This document shows, in pieces, positions 1 to 8,356 of a DNA stretch of 64,000 bases. The position numbers were made by a program, and so were the translations under genes. The notes under the pieces were generated by a model. It was not told where the DNA came from, searched no databases, and saw only the letters and a list, made by a program, of their open reading frames with translations. The stretch is from Streptomyces sp. TLI_235 (GTDB taxonomy: Bacteria; Actinomycetota; Actinomycetes; Streptomycetales; Streptomycetaceae), in NCBI GenBank assembly GCA_002300355.1, contig NSGV01000001.1:5146001-5210000 (forward strand). The letters run 5' to 3'. Each line of letters begins with the position of its first letter. Position 1 is the stretch's first letter.

Positions 1-1512
1 GAGAAGGTGCAGCGCTTCTCCACCTCGCACGGTGTGGCGCACGTCTTCTACCCGGAAGCCACCGAGCAGGTCTGCACGGCGGCTCTGCTGCTCGACATCG
101 ACCCCGTGGCGCTGGTGCGCCAGGGCCGTGGTCGTGGCCGCGCCGGCTCGCCCGACCTCGCCCTCGCCCAGTACGTGAACGACCGGCCCTACGCCGCGTC
201 CTCACTCCTGGCGGTGGCGCTCCGGGCGGTGTTCCGGTCGGCGATGAAGGGCGCCTGCGAGAAGCTCCCCGGCCGGGCCGAGCTGCCCATGCCGCTGCGC
301 ATCTCGCTCCCCGCGGTGCCCGCGACCGGCGGTGGCGAGGGCGGCCCGGGGATGGTGCGGCGGCTCTTCGAACCGCTCGGCTGGCAGGTCGAGGCCACGG
401 CGATCCCGCTGGACGAGGCCTTCCCCGAGTGGGGCGAGTCCCGCTACGTCCGGGTGGAGCTGACCGGTGAACTGCGACTGGCCGATGCGCTCCAGCAGCT
501 GTACGTGCTGCTGCCGGTGCTCGACGGTGCCAAGCACTACTGGGTGGCGCCCGACGAGGTCGACAAGCTGCTCGCCGCCGGCGAGGGCTGGCTGGGCGGC
601 CACCCGGAGCTCGCCGTGATCACCCGCCGCTACCTGGCCCGCCGCTGGTCGCTGACCCGGCTCGCGATGGAGCGGCTGGCGCTGGCCAGACTCGCCGAGG
701 CCGACGACCGCGAGGCCGAGGAGCTGGACAACGCCGTCGACGACGACCCGGACGCCGCGGACGACACCCCGGACAGCACCACCCCGGACGCGAACGCCGA
801 CGCCGCAACGGCCACCGCTCCTCCGCACACCACAGCATCGGACACCACAGCTCCGGACACCGACGGCAGGCCGGTCCCGCTCGCGGTCCAGCGGCGCGCC
901 GCCATCCTGGCCGCGCTGGCCGAGAGCGGCGCCGCCCGGGTGCTCGACCTCGGCTGCGGCCAGGGCGAGCTCGTCGGTGAACTGCTCAAGGACAGCAGGG
1001 TCACGGAGGTGCTCGGTGTGGACGTCTCCTCCCGCGCGCTGGCCGCGGCCGCCCGCCGGCTGCGGCTCGACCGGATGAGCGAGCGCCAGGCCGCCCGGGT
1101 ACGCCTGGTTCAGGGTGCGCTCACCTACACCGACGCCCGGCTCAAGGGCTACGACGCCGCCGTGCTGTCCGAGGTGATCGAGCACCTCGACCTGCCCAGG
1201 CTGCCCGCCCTCGAGTACGCGGTGTTCGGCGCGGCCCGTCTGCAGACCGTCGTCGTCACCACCCCGAACGTCGAGTACAACGTCCGCTGGGAGACCCTCC
1301 CGGCCGGCCGCGTCCGACACTCCGACCACCGGTTCGAGTGGAGCCGCGCCGAGTTCGCCGACTGGGCCGAGCGGGTCGCCCGCACCTACGGCTACACGGT
1401 CGCCCTGCGGCCCGTCGGCCCGGTCGACGAGGAGGTCGGCGCGCCGACCCAGCTCGCCCTGTTCCGCGCGGGCAACCCCGACAATGCCCCTGAGAGGAGC
1501 GTGACCCGATGA
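1..1512 (+). CDS. hen1: 3' terminal RNA ribose 2'-O-methyltransferase Hen1 (5' end outside window)
   Basis: The protein is open from base 1; the family normally begins about 30 residues earlier, so the true start lies upstream of the window. The N-terminal half is the Hen1-type domain that partners the kinase-phosphatase-ligase. An acidic Asp/Thr-rich linker (about 715-860 nt) follows, then a SAM methyltransferase with the VLDLGCGQGELV motif and a metal-binding EVIEH motif, plus HSDH downstream, as expected for Mn-dependent Hen1. In the known family, Hen1 methylates the 2'-OH of the 3' end of cleaved RNA before ligation, so that the repaired RNA resists renewed cleavage. The stop overlaps the next start (ATGA), giving translational coupling with pnkp. 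Confidence 0.93.
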   Translation, partial: EKVQRFSTSHGVAHVFYPEATEQVCTAALLLDIDPVALVRQGRGRGRAGSPDLALAQYVNDRPYAASSLLAVALRAVFRSAMKGACEKLPGRAELPMPLRISLPAVPATGGGEGGPGMVRRLFEPLGWQVEATAIPLDEAFPEWGESRYVRVELTGELRLADALQQLYVLLPVLDGAKHYWVAPDEVDKLLAAGEGWLGGHPELAVITRRYLARRWSLTRLAMERLALARLAEADDREAEELDNAVDDDPDAADDTPDSTTPDANADAATATAPPHTTASDTTAPDTDGRPVPLAVQRRAAILAALAESGAARVLDLGCGQGELVGELLKDSRVTEVLGVDVSSRALAAAARRLRLDRMSERQAARVRLVQGALTYTDARLKGYDAAVLSEVIEHLDLPRLPALEYAVFGAARLQTVVVTTPNVEYNVRWETLPAGRVRHSDHRFEWSRAEFADWAERVARTYGYTVALRPVGPVDEEVGAPTQLALFRAGNPDNAPERSVTR

Positions 1513-4172
1513 CCTCCGATGCCCGGCCCACCGGCGGCCGTCCCGACGACGACCTGCCCACCGGCGCAGCAGCCGCCGAGACTGCCGACCCGGCCGCCGC
1601 CGAGGCCGCCGAGGCCGCGCAGCCCACCCGCAGACTCCCCGTCACCGACGTGTCCCTGGTGGTCCTGATCGGCACCAGTGGCTCCGGCAAGTCCACCTTC
1701 GCGCGCCGGCACTTCCTGCCCACCCAGGTCGTCTCCTCCGACTACTGCCGCGGTCTCGTCGCCGACGACGAGAACGACCAGTCGGCCTCCACCGACGCCT
1801 TCGAGGTGCTCCACTACATCGTCGGCAAGCGGCTCGCGGCCGGTCGGCTCACCGTCGTCGACGCGACCAATGTGCAGCCGGAGTCCCGCAAGGCGCTGGT
1901 CAGGATCGCCCGCGAGCACGATGTGCTGCCCATCGCGATCGTGCTGGACGTGCCGACCGGCGTCTGCGCCGAGCGCAACAGCACCCGTCCCGACCGGCAG
2001 CTGCCCGCGCACGTCCTGCCGCGCCAGCAGCGCGAGCTGCGCCGCTCGATCAAGGGTCTGGAGCGCGAGGGCTTCCGCAAGGTGCACATCTTGCGCGGCG
2101 AGGCGGAGGTGGCGGCCGCCGAGGTCGTCCCCGAGAAGCGCTTCAACGACCTGCGGCACCTCACCGGCCCGTTCGACATCGTCGGCGACATCCACGGCTG
2201 CCGCTCGGAGCTGGAGACGCTGCTGGTCCGCCTCGGCTACCGGATCGCCCGCGACGACCGGGGCCGCGCCGTGGACGCCGTCCACCCCGAGGGCCGCACC
2301 GCCGTGTTCGTCGGCGACCTGGTCGACCGCGGTCCGGACACCCCGGGCGTCCTGCGCCTGGTGATGGGCATGGTCGCGGCCGGCCACGCCCTCTGCGTGC
2401 CGGGCAACCACGAGAACAAGCTCGGCCGGTACATGGACGGCCGCAAGGTCACCGTCTCGTACGGTCTGCAGGAGTCGATCGACCAGCTCGCCGCCGAGCC
2501 GGAGGAGTTCCTGGCCGAGGTCAGGGCCTTCATGCGCGGCCTGGTCAGCCACTACCTGCTGGACGGCGGCGCCCTGGTGGTCTGCCACGCCGGCCTGCCC
2601 GAGAAGTACCACGGCCGCAACTCCGGCCGGGTCCGCTCGCACGCCCTCTACGGCGACACCACCGGCGAGACCGACGAGTACGGTCTGCCGGTCCGCTACC
2701 CGTGGGCCGAGGAGTACCGCGGCAAGGCGCTGGTCGTCTACGGCCACACCCCGACGCCCACGGCGAGCTTCGTCAACAACACCATCTGCCTGGACACCGG
2801 CTGCGTCTTCGGCGGCGACCTCACCGCCCTGCGCTACCCGGAGCGCGAGATCGTCACCGTCCCGGCCGAGCAGGAGTGGTACCCCCCCGTGCGTCCGCTG
2901 CACACCGACGCGCCCGGCGGCCGCGAGGGCCGTCCGCTGGACCTCGCCGACGTGGCCGGTCGGCGGATCGTCGAGACGGCGCACCACGGCCGGGTCTCCG
3001 TCCGTGAGGAGAACGCCGCCGCGGCGCTGGAGGTGATGAGCCGCTTCGCGCTCGACCCCCGGCTGCTCGCCTACCTGCCGCCGACCATGGCGCCGTCCGC
3101 GACCTCCCGCCGAGACGGCTACCTGGAGCACCCGGAGGAGGCCTTCTTCTCCTACCGCCACGACGGGGTGCAGCAGGTGGTCTGCGAGGAGAAGCACATG
3201 GGCTCCCGCGCGGTCGTCCTGGTGGCTCGGGACGAGGCGGCGCTGGAGAAGAAGTTCGGTCTCGACGGCCCCGGTGCGATCTGGACACGCACCGGCCGGG
3301 CCTTCCTCGGCGACGAGGAGCTGACCGGTGCCGTCCTCGCCCGGGTGCGGGCGGCCGCCGAGCGGGCCGGCCTGTTCGACGAGCTGGCCACCGGATGGCT
3401 GCTCCTGGACGCCGAGCTGATGCCGTGGTCGCTGAAGGCCGCCGAACTGCTGCGCCGCCAGTACGCGGCGGTCGGCGCAGCCGCCGGCGCCGCCCTTCCG
3501 CGGGTGCTCGAAGCCCTCGACCTTGCCGCCGAGCGCGGTCTGGACGTGGCCGACCTGACGGCCCGCCAGCGCCGGCGCGCGCAGGACGCGGAGGCCTTCA
3601 CCGCGGCCTACCGGCGCTACTGCTGGCCGACCGAAGGCCTCAGCGGCATCCGGCTGGCCCCGTTCCAGGTGCTCGCCGCCGAGGGGGCGAACCTCGCTGT
3701 GCTGCCGCACGACCGGCACCTCGCCTGGATCGACCGGCTGGTCGACGCCGACGACCCGGCCGAGCCGATCCTCCGGCGGACCGGCCGACTCGTCGTCGAC
3801 ACCACGGACGAGGCCTCCGTCGCCGCCGGCATCGCCTGGTGGGAGGAGCTCACCGAGGCGGGCGGCGAGGGCATGGTGGTCAAGCCGCTGGCCTCGCTCG
3901 TCCGTGAGGCCGGCGGGCGCCTGGTGCAGCCCGGTGTGAAGGTCCGGGGCCGGGAGTACCTGCGGATCATCTACGGCCCCGACTACACCCAGTACCTGGA
4001 CCAGCTGCGGCAGCGCTTCCTCGGGCACAAGCGCTCGCTGGCGCTGCGCGAGTACGCGCTCGGCCTGGAGGCGCTCGACCGGCTGGCCGCCGGCGAGCCG
4101 CTCTGGCGGGTGCACGAGCCGGTGTTCGCGGTGCTGGCCCTGGAGTCGGAGCCGGTCGACCCGCGGCTGTGA
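1509..4172 (+). CDS. pnkp: Polynucleotide kinase-phosphatase-ligase Pnkp
   Basis: An 887-residue three-domain RNA end-healing and sealing enzyme. After an Ala/Glu-rich extension of about 45 residues comes the 5'-kinase with Walker A GTSGSGKS (55-62). Next is a metallophosphatase with DIVGDIHG (about 222-230), GDLVDRGPD (about 268) and GNHEN (about 299). The C-terminal ligase/adenylyltransferase has its nucleotidyl lysine in EEKHMG (about K562), motif IV GEGMVVKP (about 786) and motif V in VKVRGREYLR. All key residues are present. It overlaps hen1 by 4 bp, and the two form the bacterial Pnkp-Hen1 RNA repair heterotetramer in characterised species. Its usual substrate is tRNA or other RNA cut by ribotoxins; no toxin gene is visible nearby. 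Confidence 0.95.
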   Translation: MTSDARPTGGRPDDDLPTGAAAAETADPAAAEAAEAAQPTRRLPVTDVSLVVLIGTSGSGKSTFARRHFLPTQVVSSDYCRGLVADDENDQSASTDAFEVLHYIVGKRLAAGRLTVVDATNVQPESRKALVRIAREHDVLPIAIVLDVPTGVCAERNSTRPDRQLPAHVLPRQQRELRRSIKGLEREGFRKVHILRGEAEVAAAEVVPEKRFNDLRHLTGPFDIVGDIHGCRSELETLLVRLGYRIARDDRGRAVDAVHPEGRTAVFVGDLVDRGPDTPGVLRLVMGMVAAGHALCVPGNHENKLGRYMDGRKVTVSYGLQESIDQLAAEPEEFLAEVRAFMRGLVSHYLLDGGALVVCHAGLPEKYHGRNSGRVRSHALYGDTTGETDEYGLPVRYPWAEEYRGKALVVYGHTPTPTASFVNNTICLDTGCVFGGDLTALRYPEREIVTVPAEQEWYPPVRPLHTDAPGGREGRPLDLADVAGRRIVETAHHGRVSVREENAAAALEVMSRFALDPRLLAYLPPTMAPSATSRRDGYLEHPEEAFFSYRHDGVQQVVCEEKHMGSRAVVLVARDEAALEKKFGLDGPGAIWTRTGRAFLGDEELTGAVLARVRAAAERAGLFDELATGWLLLDAELMPWSLKAAELLRRQYAAVGAAAGAALPRVLEALDLAAERGLDVADLTARQRRRAQDAEAFTAAYRRYCWPTEGLSGIRLAPFQVLAAEGANLAVLPHDRHLAWIDRLVDADDPAEPILRRTGRLVVDTTDEASVAAGIAWWEELTEAGGEGMVVKPLASLVREAGGRLVQPGVKVRGREYLRIIYGPDYTQYLDQLRQRFLGHKRSLALREYALGLEALDRLAAGEPLWRVHEPVFAVLALESEPVDPRL

Positions 4173-4270
4173 GCTGCCCGTGCGCGCCCCCGCCGTCCCC
4201 GTGACGCCGACCCGGCCCCGCCCCCCGTGCCTCCCGCGGGGGCGGGCCGGGTCGTCCGCGTCACACCCAC

Positions 4271-4301
4271 TACTGCATAGAAATTCCGAGGGTCGTATAC
4301 A
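4271..4301 (+). promoter_or_regulatory. Candidate argF promoter/ARG-box-like site
   Basis: In the argF leader, TGCATAGAAATTC (4274-4286) resembles half of an arginine-repressor box, and TATACA (4296-4301) resembles a -10 element. There is no convincing -35. ArgR control of argF is usual in Streptomyces, but the operator match here is partial, so this is a weak call. Confidence 0.3.
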
Positions 4302-4348
4302 CTTCCCGTCTCACCATCGAATGAACCAGGATGACCCAGGAGCCCGGC

Positions 4349-5350
4349 ATGGCGTTCAACCTCCGGAACAGGCACTTCCTCAAGGAGCTCGACTTCACTC
4401 CCCAGGAGTTCCGCTTCCTGGTGGACCTCGCCGCCCAACTGAAGGCCGCCAAGTACGCCGGCACCGAGCAGCCCCGGCTGCGCGGCAAGAACATCGCCCT
4501 GATCTTCGAGAAGACGTCCACCCGCACCCGCTGCGCCTTCGAGGTGGCCGCCCACGACCAGGGCGCCTCCACCACCTACCTCGACCCGGCGGGTTCCCAG
4601 ATCGGCCACAAGGAGTCCATCCGCGACTCGGCCCGGGTGCTCGGCCGGATGTTCGACGGCATCGAGTACCGCGGCCACGGCCAGGAGATCGTCGAGGAGC
4701 TGGCCGCGCACGCCGGTGTCCCGGTGTGGAACGGGCTGACCGACGAGTGGCACCCGACCCAGATGCTCGCGGACGTCCTGACCGTCCGCGAGCACTGCGT
4801 CAAGCCGCTCGGCGAGGTCGCCCTCGGCTACCTCGGCGACGCCCGCAACAACATGGGCAACTCGCTGCTCGTCACCGGCGCGCTGCTCGGCATGGACGTG
4901 CGCATCGTGGCCCCACGGCAGCTCTGGCCGGCCGACGACGTGCAGAAGGCCGCCCAGGAGCTCGCCGCCACCACCGGGGCCCGGATCACCGTCACCGAGT
5001 CGGTGGCGGAGGGCGTGGCCGGCGCCGACTTCCTCTACACCGACGTCTGGGTCTCGATGGGCGAGCCCAAGGAGGTGTGGGCCGAGCGGATCGCCCTGCT
5101 GAAGCCGTACCAGGTCTCCATGGACACCGTCCGCGCGACCGGCAACCCCGCCGTCAAGTTCCTGCACTGCCTGCCCGCGTACCACGACCTCGGCACCGAG
5201 ATCGGTCGCCAGATGTACGAGGAGACCGGGATGACGGAGCTGGAGTGCACGGACGAGCTCTTCGAGTCGGCGCACTCGGTGGTCTTCGACCAGGCGGAGA
5301 ACCGGCTGCACACCATCAAGGCGGTGCTGGTCGCCACACTCGGTTCCTGA
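4349..5350 (+). CDS. argF: Ornithine carbamoyltransferase
   Basis: Catalyses carbamoyl phosphate + ornithine to citrulline in arginine biosynthesis (cytosol). All family signatures are present: STRTR for carbamoyl phosphate, HPTQ, the ornithine loop DVWVSMG and FLHCLP. I start it at ATG 4349 (MAFNLRN), 333 residues, because AGGAG at 4338-4342 lies 6 nt before it. An in-frame ATG at 4331 would add six residues but has no properly spaced Shine-Dalgarno. It is monocistronic and convergent with the SOD-like gene. No other arg gene is in the window, so argF is separated from argCJBD here. Confidence 0.95.
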   Translation: MAFNLRNRHFLKELDFTPQEFRFLVDLAAQLKAAKYAGTEQPRLRGKNIALIFEKTSTRTRCAFEVAAHDQGASTTYLDPAGSQIGHKESIRDSARVLGRMFDGIEYRGHGQEIVEELAAHAGVPVWNGLTDEWHPTQMLADVLTVREHCVKPLGEVALGYLGDARNNMGNSLLVTGALLGMDVRIVAPRQLWPADDVQKAAQELAATTGARITVTESVAEGVAGADFLYTDVWVSMGEPKEVWAERIALLKPYQVSMDTVRATGNPAVKFLHCLPAYHDLGTEIGRQMYEETGMTELECTDELFESAHSVVFDQAENRLHTIKAVLVATLGS

Positions 5351-5405
5351 AGCAGGCTCCTGAGCCGGGTTCCTGAGACGGGTTCCCGGGTCGGCTCCCG
5401 GGCCC
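5342..5405. repeat. Degenerate 13-bp tandem repeat spanning the argF stop codon
   Basis: Consecutive 13-base units read GGTTCCTGAAGCA, GGCTCCTGAGCCG, GGTTCCTGAGACG, GGTTCCCGGGTCG and a final shortened GCTCCCGGGCCC. The argF TGA lies in the first unit, so the repeat begins in the last codons and runs into the convergent intergenic space. The later units are GC-rich and can fold (GTCGG...CCGAC), so the array may double as a terminator. Confidence 0.7.
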
Positions 5406-5443
5406 GACTCACGGGCCCGGCTCGCGCGGCGCCCGGCCGCCGG

Positions 5444-5974
5444 TCAGAAGTCGACGTTCACGCACGCCACCCGTGCGCCCGCAGCCCGGGCGCCCTCGGC
5501 GTGCACGGTGTGCAGCACCAGTGACCGTGCCCCGCCTGGCCGGAACCGCCAGCCCACCCGGGTCCGCGCCGCCGCGTCCCCGTGCGCGCCGGTGCGCAGC
5601 GCCAGCCGGACCTCGTTGCGGTCGTTGGCGTAGGCGGGGTCGGTCGAGGGCTGCACCGGGTCCGAGGTGTCCTGGTAGTGCGGGCCGGAGGCGGCCGGGT
5701 CCGCCGCGCAGCGGCCGGTGTGCACGTGGGCGGCCAGCTCCGTGGCGGGTGCCACCCCGGTGAGCTCCACCACGACGGTCGTCCCACCGGCGTCCCGGGC
5801 CTCGGTGACCCGGATGTGGGAGCCGTAGGGCACCACGTCCGGCGCGTGGCTGGTCGCCACCGGCGGGACGAAGGCGGTGGCCGGGTCGAAGTCCGCCGAC
5901 ACGACCGTGCCGGGCCCGGCGAACGCGGGCAGCAGCAGGAGCGCGGGCAGCGCGGTAGTGAACGGGACGGGCAT
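5444..5974 (-). CDS. Secreted Cu/Zn superoxide dismutase-like protein
   Basis: A 176-residue exported protein with an N-terminal signal (hydrophobic residues about 5-20) and no lipobox cysteine. AAHVHTG, GPHYQ and VLHTVH could supply the copper-binding histidines of the SodC fold. The segment between GPHYQ and the next strand (TSDPVQPSTDPAYAND) lacks the His/Asp residues that normally bind zinc. One Cys near the HVHTGRC turn and one near the C-terminus (RVACVNV) could make the conserved disulfide. It starts at ATG 5974 behind GAGAGG. The fold assignment is likely; whether it is an active dismutase or a copper-only or structural relative is open. Confidence 0.65.
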   Translation of the reverse strand: MPVPFTTALPALLLLPAFAGPGTVVSADFDPATAFVPPVATSHAPDVVPYGSHIRVTEARDAGGTTVVVELTGVAPATELAAHVHTGRCAADPAASGPHYQDTSDPVQPSTDPAYANDRNEVRLALRTGAHGDAAARTRVGWRFRPGGARSLVLHTVHAEGARAAGARVACVNVDF

Positions 5975-6075
5975 CGGCGCACCTCTCGACGGGCCGCGGC
6001 GGACGGGCGCCGGGCGGGGACAGCACCCCACCGTGGCGGGCGGCGCCGCGCCGTGCACGCCGCCGTGCCGCCGGG

Positions 6076-6540
6076 TCACCCGGACGAGCGGTCGCCCCCG
6101 GACGAGCGGCCGGTCCCCGGAGGACCGCCGGCGGCGGACGGGCCGGGCAGGATGCCGCGGATCTCGCACCGCGGGCCGCTGGCCCGCATCAGCCGCAGGT
6201 CCGCGGTGACCAGGGGAGCGCCGAGCTCCTCGGCGACCGCGACATAGGCGGCGTCGTCCGGGGTGAGGTTGTCCTTGAGCGCCCAGATCCGGCCGAGCAG
6301 GGGTGTCACGTCCACCCGCCGGACGGTCAGTGCGGGCAGCTGTCCGGCGATCTCGGCGACCCGCTCGGCGGTGACCTCGCGCGCGAGGTACAGGCCGCGC
6401 AGGGACTGCATCACCTCGATCAGCACGTGGTCCGGCGCGGCCCACTCGGTGTCCCGGGCCAGTTCGGCCCGTGCGGCCCGGCCGCGTTCCCCGTCGTCCG
6501 CCAGTGCCAGTACCAGCGCGGACGCGTCCACCACGATCAT
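6076..6540 (-). CDS. PIN-domain ribonuclease (VapC-like), no antitoxin seen
   Basis: A 154-residue PIN domain. The four acidic positions are visible: D5 in VVDAS, the Glu in LIEVMQSL, the Asp pair in TPDDAAY and the Asp in LVTADLR. VapC proteins cleave RNA, often tRNA anticodon loops, and are normally preceded by an overlapping vapB antitoxin. Here about 150 bp of GC-rich sequence separates it from the next gene, and none of the three frames shows an AbrB-, RHH- or Phd-like protein. The tail after the PIN fold (about 20 residues, Gly/Ser/Pro-rich) is low-complexity. It is either an orphan toxin-like nuclease or a PIN protein with another RNA-processing role. Confidence 0.75.
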   Translation of the reverse strand: MIVVDASALVLALADDGERGRAARAELARDTEWAAPDHVLIEVMQSLRGLYLAREVTAERVAEIAGQLPALTVRRVDVTPLLGRIWALKDNLTPDDAAYVAVAEELGAPLVTADLRLMRASGPRCEIRGILPGPSAAGGPPGTGRSSGGDRSSG

Positions 6541-6698
6541 TCGGCCTGCCCCCGGCTGTCGCTCCGGCCGGCTCCCGTCGTGCCGCCGGCTCGGCACCAC
6601 CGTAGCCGTCACCGTCGCTCTGTCGCGGGCCCGACCTCCCGGGCGCCGGCTGCCGCCTCCCGCCGCCGCCTGCCGCCCGCCACCCGTCGGCCGCCGGG

Positions 6699-7127
6699 TC
6701 AACGGGCCGCCAGCAGTCCCACCAGCACCGAGCTCGCGTTGGCCGTGAGCGCGGCCGCGCCGAGCAGCGGCCAGGGCAGGCGTCCGCGGCCGGCCGCACC
6801 TCCCGTGGGCGTCCCCGGCCGTCCTGCGGGTTCCCGCGCCGCCCCTGCCGTGGCCGTGCCCCGGTCCGCCGTGAGCAGTCCCGCCAGCGCGGCCTCGACC
6901 AGGCAGACCGAGACCTCGGCGAGCCCGAACGCCGTCCAGTAGGCTGCGGCGGGCCCGGCGGCGGCGTGCCGGAGCGACCACCAGAGCGTCGGGTGCGTCA
7001 GACCGTTCACCGCGGCCCCCGTCAGGGCGGCCCGCGCGGGGCGGACGCCGCCGAGCGCGCCGAGCGCCGCGGTGTACAGCGGCACCTCGACGAGCAGCGT
7101 GAGGGCGAGAGCCAAGGGGTACGGCAC
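6699..7127 (-). CDS. Small four-helix integral membrane protein
   Basis: A 142-residue protein with a GTG start at 7127. Hydrophobic stretches suggest about four transmembrane helices. It carries VEVPLY in helix 1, NGLTHPTLWW in helix 2 and AEVSVCLVEAAL in helix 3, a pattern I recognise from uncharacterised actinobacterial and cyanobacterial membrane proteins. A Gly/Pro/Arg-rich loop (about 100-120) precedes the last helix. It is divergent from 7182, with 54 bp between the starts, so the two probably share a control region. Function unknown. Confidence 0.7.
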   Translation of the reverse strand: MPYPLALALTLLVEVPLYTAALGALGGVRPARAALTGAAVNGLTHPTLWWSLRHAAAGPAAAYWTAFGLAEVSVCLVEAALAGLLTADRGTATAGAAREPAGRPGTPTGGAAGRGRLPWPLLGAAALTANASSVLVGLLAAR

Positions 7128-7181
7128 GGTGTGATCGTGCCACGCGGACGGCGGCGGCCGGGCGGGCAGGGGAGGACCGAC

Positions 7182-8162
7182 GTGGCAGTGGGCGCGGTAC
7201 CGGCGGTGCGGACGGCGGGCGGGGCCCTGCCGACGGCCGGGTTCGTGCTGGCCGCGGCCCTCGCCCTGACGGTCGCCCTGCGGGCCCCGGCCGGTCTGGC
7301 GGTGCTCGGTCTGGCGACCTTCGGCATCCTGCACAACGTCCTCGAACTGCGGTACGTCGCGGGCCGCTTCGAGCACGTCCTGGCGGGGCCCTTCCTGCGG
7401 CTGCTGCTGGTGCTGATCACCGGGATCGTGGTCTGCCGGCTCCTTCCGCCGGGTCCGTTCCCGCGCACCGCCGAGATCCTGCTCGCGTACGGACTGCTGG
7501 CGGCGGCCTGCCTGCGGGCGCTGCGGGCCCGGCCGCTCGCGCTCGCCGGGGCCGGCCTGGTGCTGGCGGTGGCCGCGGTGCTCTCGCTGGCCTTCCCCGC
7601 GTACCACTTCGTGGTGCTGGCGCACCTGCACAACCTGGTGCCGCTGGTCTTCCTCTGGGAGTGGTCGCGGTGCCTGCCGCGCGGCCGTGCGGTCTTCCTG
7701 GCGGTGCAGTGCGGCTGGGTGCTGGCGGTGCCGGCGCTGCTGCTGGGCGGCGCGCTGGACGGGGTGCTGACCCCGGCGGACGGGGGAGTGGCCCGGCTGG
7801 CGGCCGCGTACACGCCGCCGGCGTGGCTGCACACCGCGGCGGGGCTGCGCTTCGTGGCGGTCTTCGCCTTCCTGCAGACCATGCACTACGTGGTGTGGGT
7901 GTGGTTCCTGCCGCGCTTCGCGCCGGACGCCTCGGCGGCCTTCGAGCGGAGGGTGCCGCTGCTGCGCGGTCGGCGGGCCTGGCTGCTCGGCGTGGCCGCG
8001 GGGGCGGCGCTCGCCGTGCTGTTCGCCACCGACTGGGCGCAGGGCAAGGCGCTGTACGCGGCGGTGGCGAGCTACCACGCCTACCTGGAGTTCCCCGTCC
8101 TCCTGCTGCTGGTGGCGGGGCTCCCCCCGGCGACGTCCGACCGTCGAAAGGACCTCTCGTGA
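7182..8162 (+). CDS. Histidine-rich polytopic membrane protein
   Basis: A 326-residue protein with about 8-9 transmembrane helices. GTG 7182 is chosen because GGAGGA (7171-7176) sits 5 nt upstream. Histidines recur inside or at the edges of helices: GILHNVLEL, AYHFVVLAHLHN, AWLHTA, TMHYVVW and SYHAYLEF. Such buried histidines usually bind metal or haem. The spacing is loosely reminiscent of the Brp/Blh carotene dioxygenase group, but the diagnostic motifs are not clear, so I do not assign an activity. It is translationally coupled to the 48-residue gene downstream (GTGA overlap). Confidence 0.7.
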   Translation: MAVGAVPAVRTAGGALPTAGFVLAAALALTVALRAPAGLAVLGLATFGILHNVLELRYVAGRFEHVLAGPFLRLLLVLITGIVVCRLLPPGPFPRTAEILLAYGLLAAACLRALRARPLALAGAGLVLAVAAVLSLAFPAYHFVVLAHLHNLVPLVFLWEWSRCLPRGRAVFLAVQCGWVLAVPALLLGGALDGVLTPADGGVARLAAAYTPPAWLHTAAGLRFVAVFAFLQTMHYVVWVWFLPRFAPDASAAFERRVPLLRGRRAWLLGVAAGAALAVLFATDWAQGKALYAAVASYHAYLEFPVLLLLVAGLPPATSDRRKDLS

Positions 8163-8305
8163 ACGCAACGGCCGCCCTGCTCGCGGACATCGCCCCGGAG
8201 CCCGCGGACTCCGCCGGGACACTGGTGATCGTCGTGGTGGGAGCCCTGGTGGTGTTGGGCGTGCTGGCCCTGCTCCGGTACGCGCGGTCGCGCCGCAGGG
8301 GCTGA
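8159..8305 (+). CDS. 48-residue single-pass membrane protein
   Basis: Starts with a GTG that overlaps the upstream stop (GTGA at 8159-8162) and has AAAGGAC about 7 nt before it. A short acidic N-terminus (ADIAPEPADSA) is followed by one helix rich in Val/Leu/Ala and a basic tail (RYARSRRRG), giving an N-out/C-in topology. The coupling suggests it is a small subunit or stabiliser of the histidine-rich membrane protein. No family recognised. Confidence 0.65.
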   Translation: MNATAALLADIAPEPADSAGTLVIVVVGALVVLGVLALLRYARSRRRG

Positions 8306-8356
8306 ACTGCTGCGGTTGCGCCGGGGCATCGGCGGGTGAAGTTTGGACGCAGCCAT

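Noticed and set aside
1392..4115. 907-codon open frame on the reverse strand of pnkp
   Set aside because: It mirrors pnkp codons; its translation is Gly/Val/Asp/His-rich low-complexity without domains, as expected from the antisense of a high-GC gene.
6541..6698. A VapB-type antitoxin upstream of the PIN gene
   Set aside because: All three reverse frames are Arg/Gly/Pro-rich without a DNA-binding fold and lack a plausible start with ribosome site.
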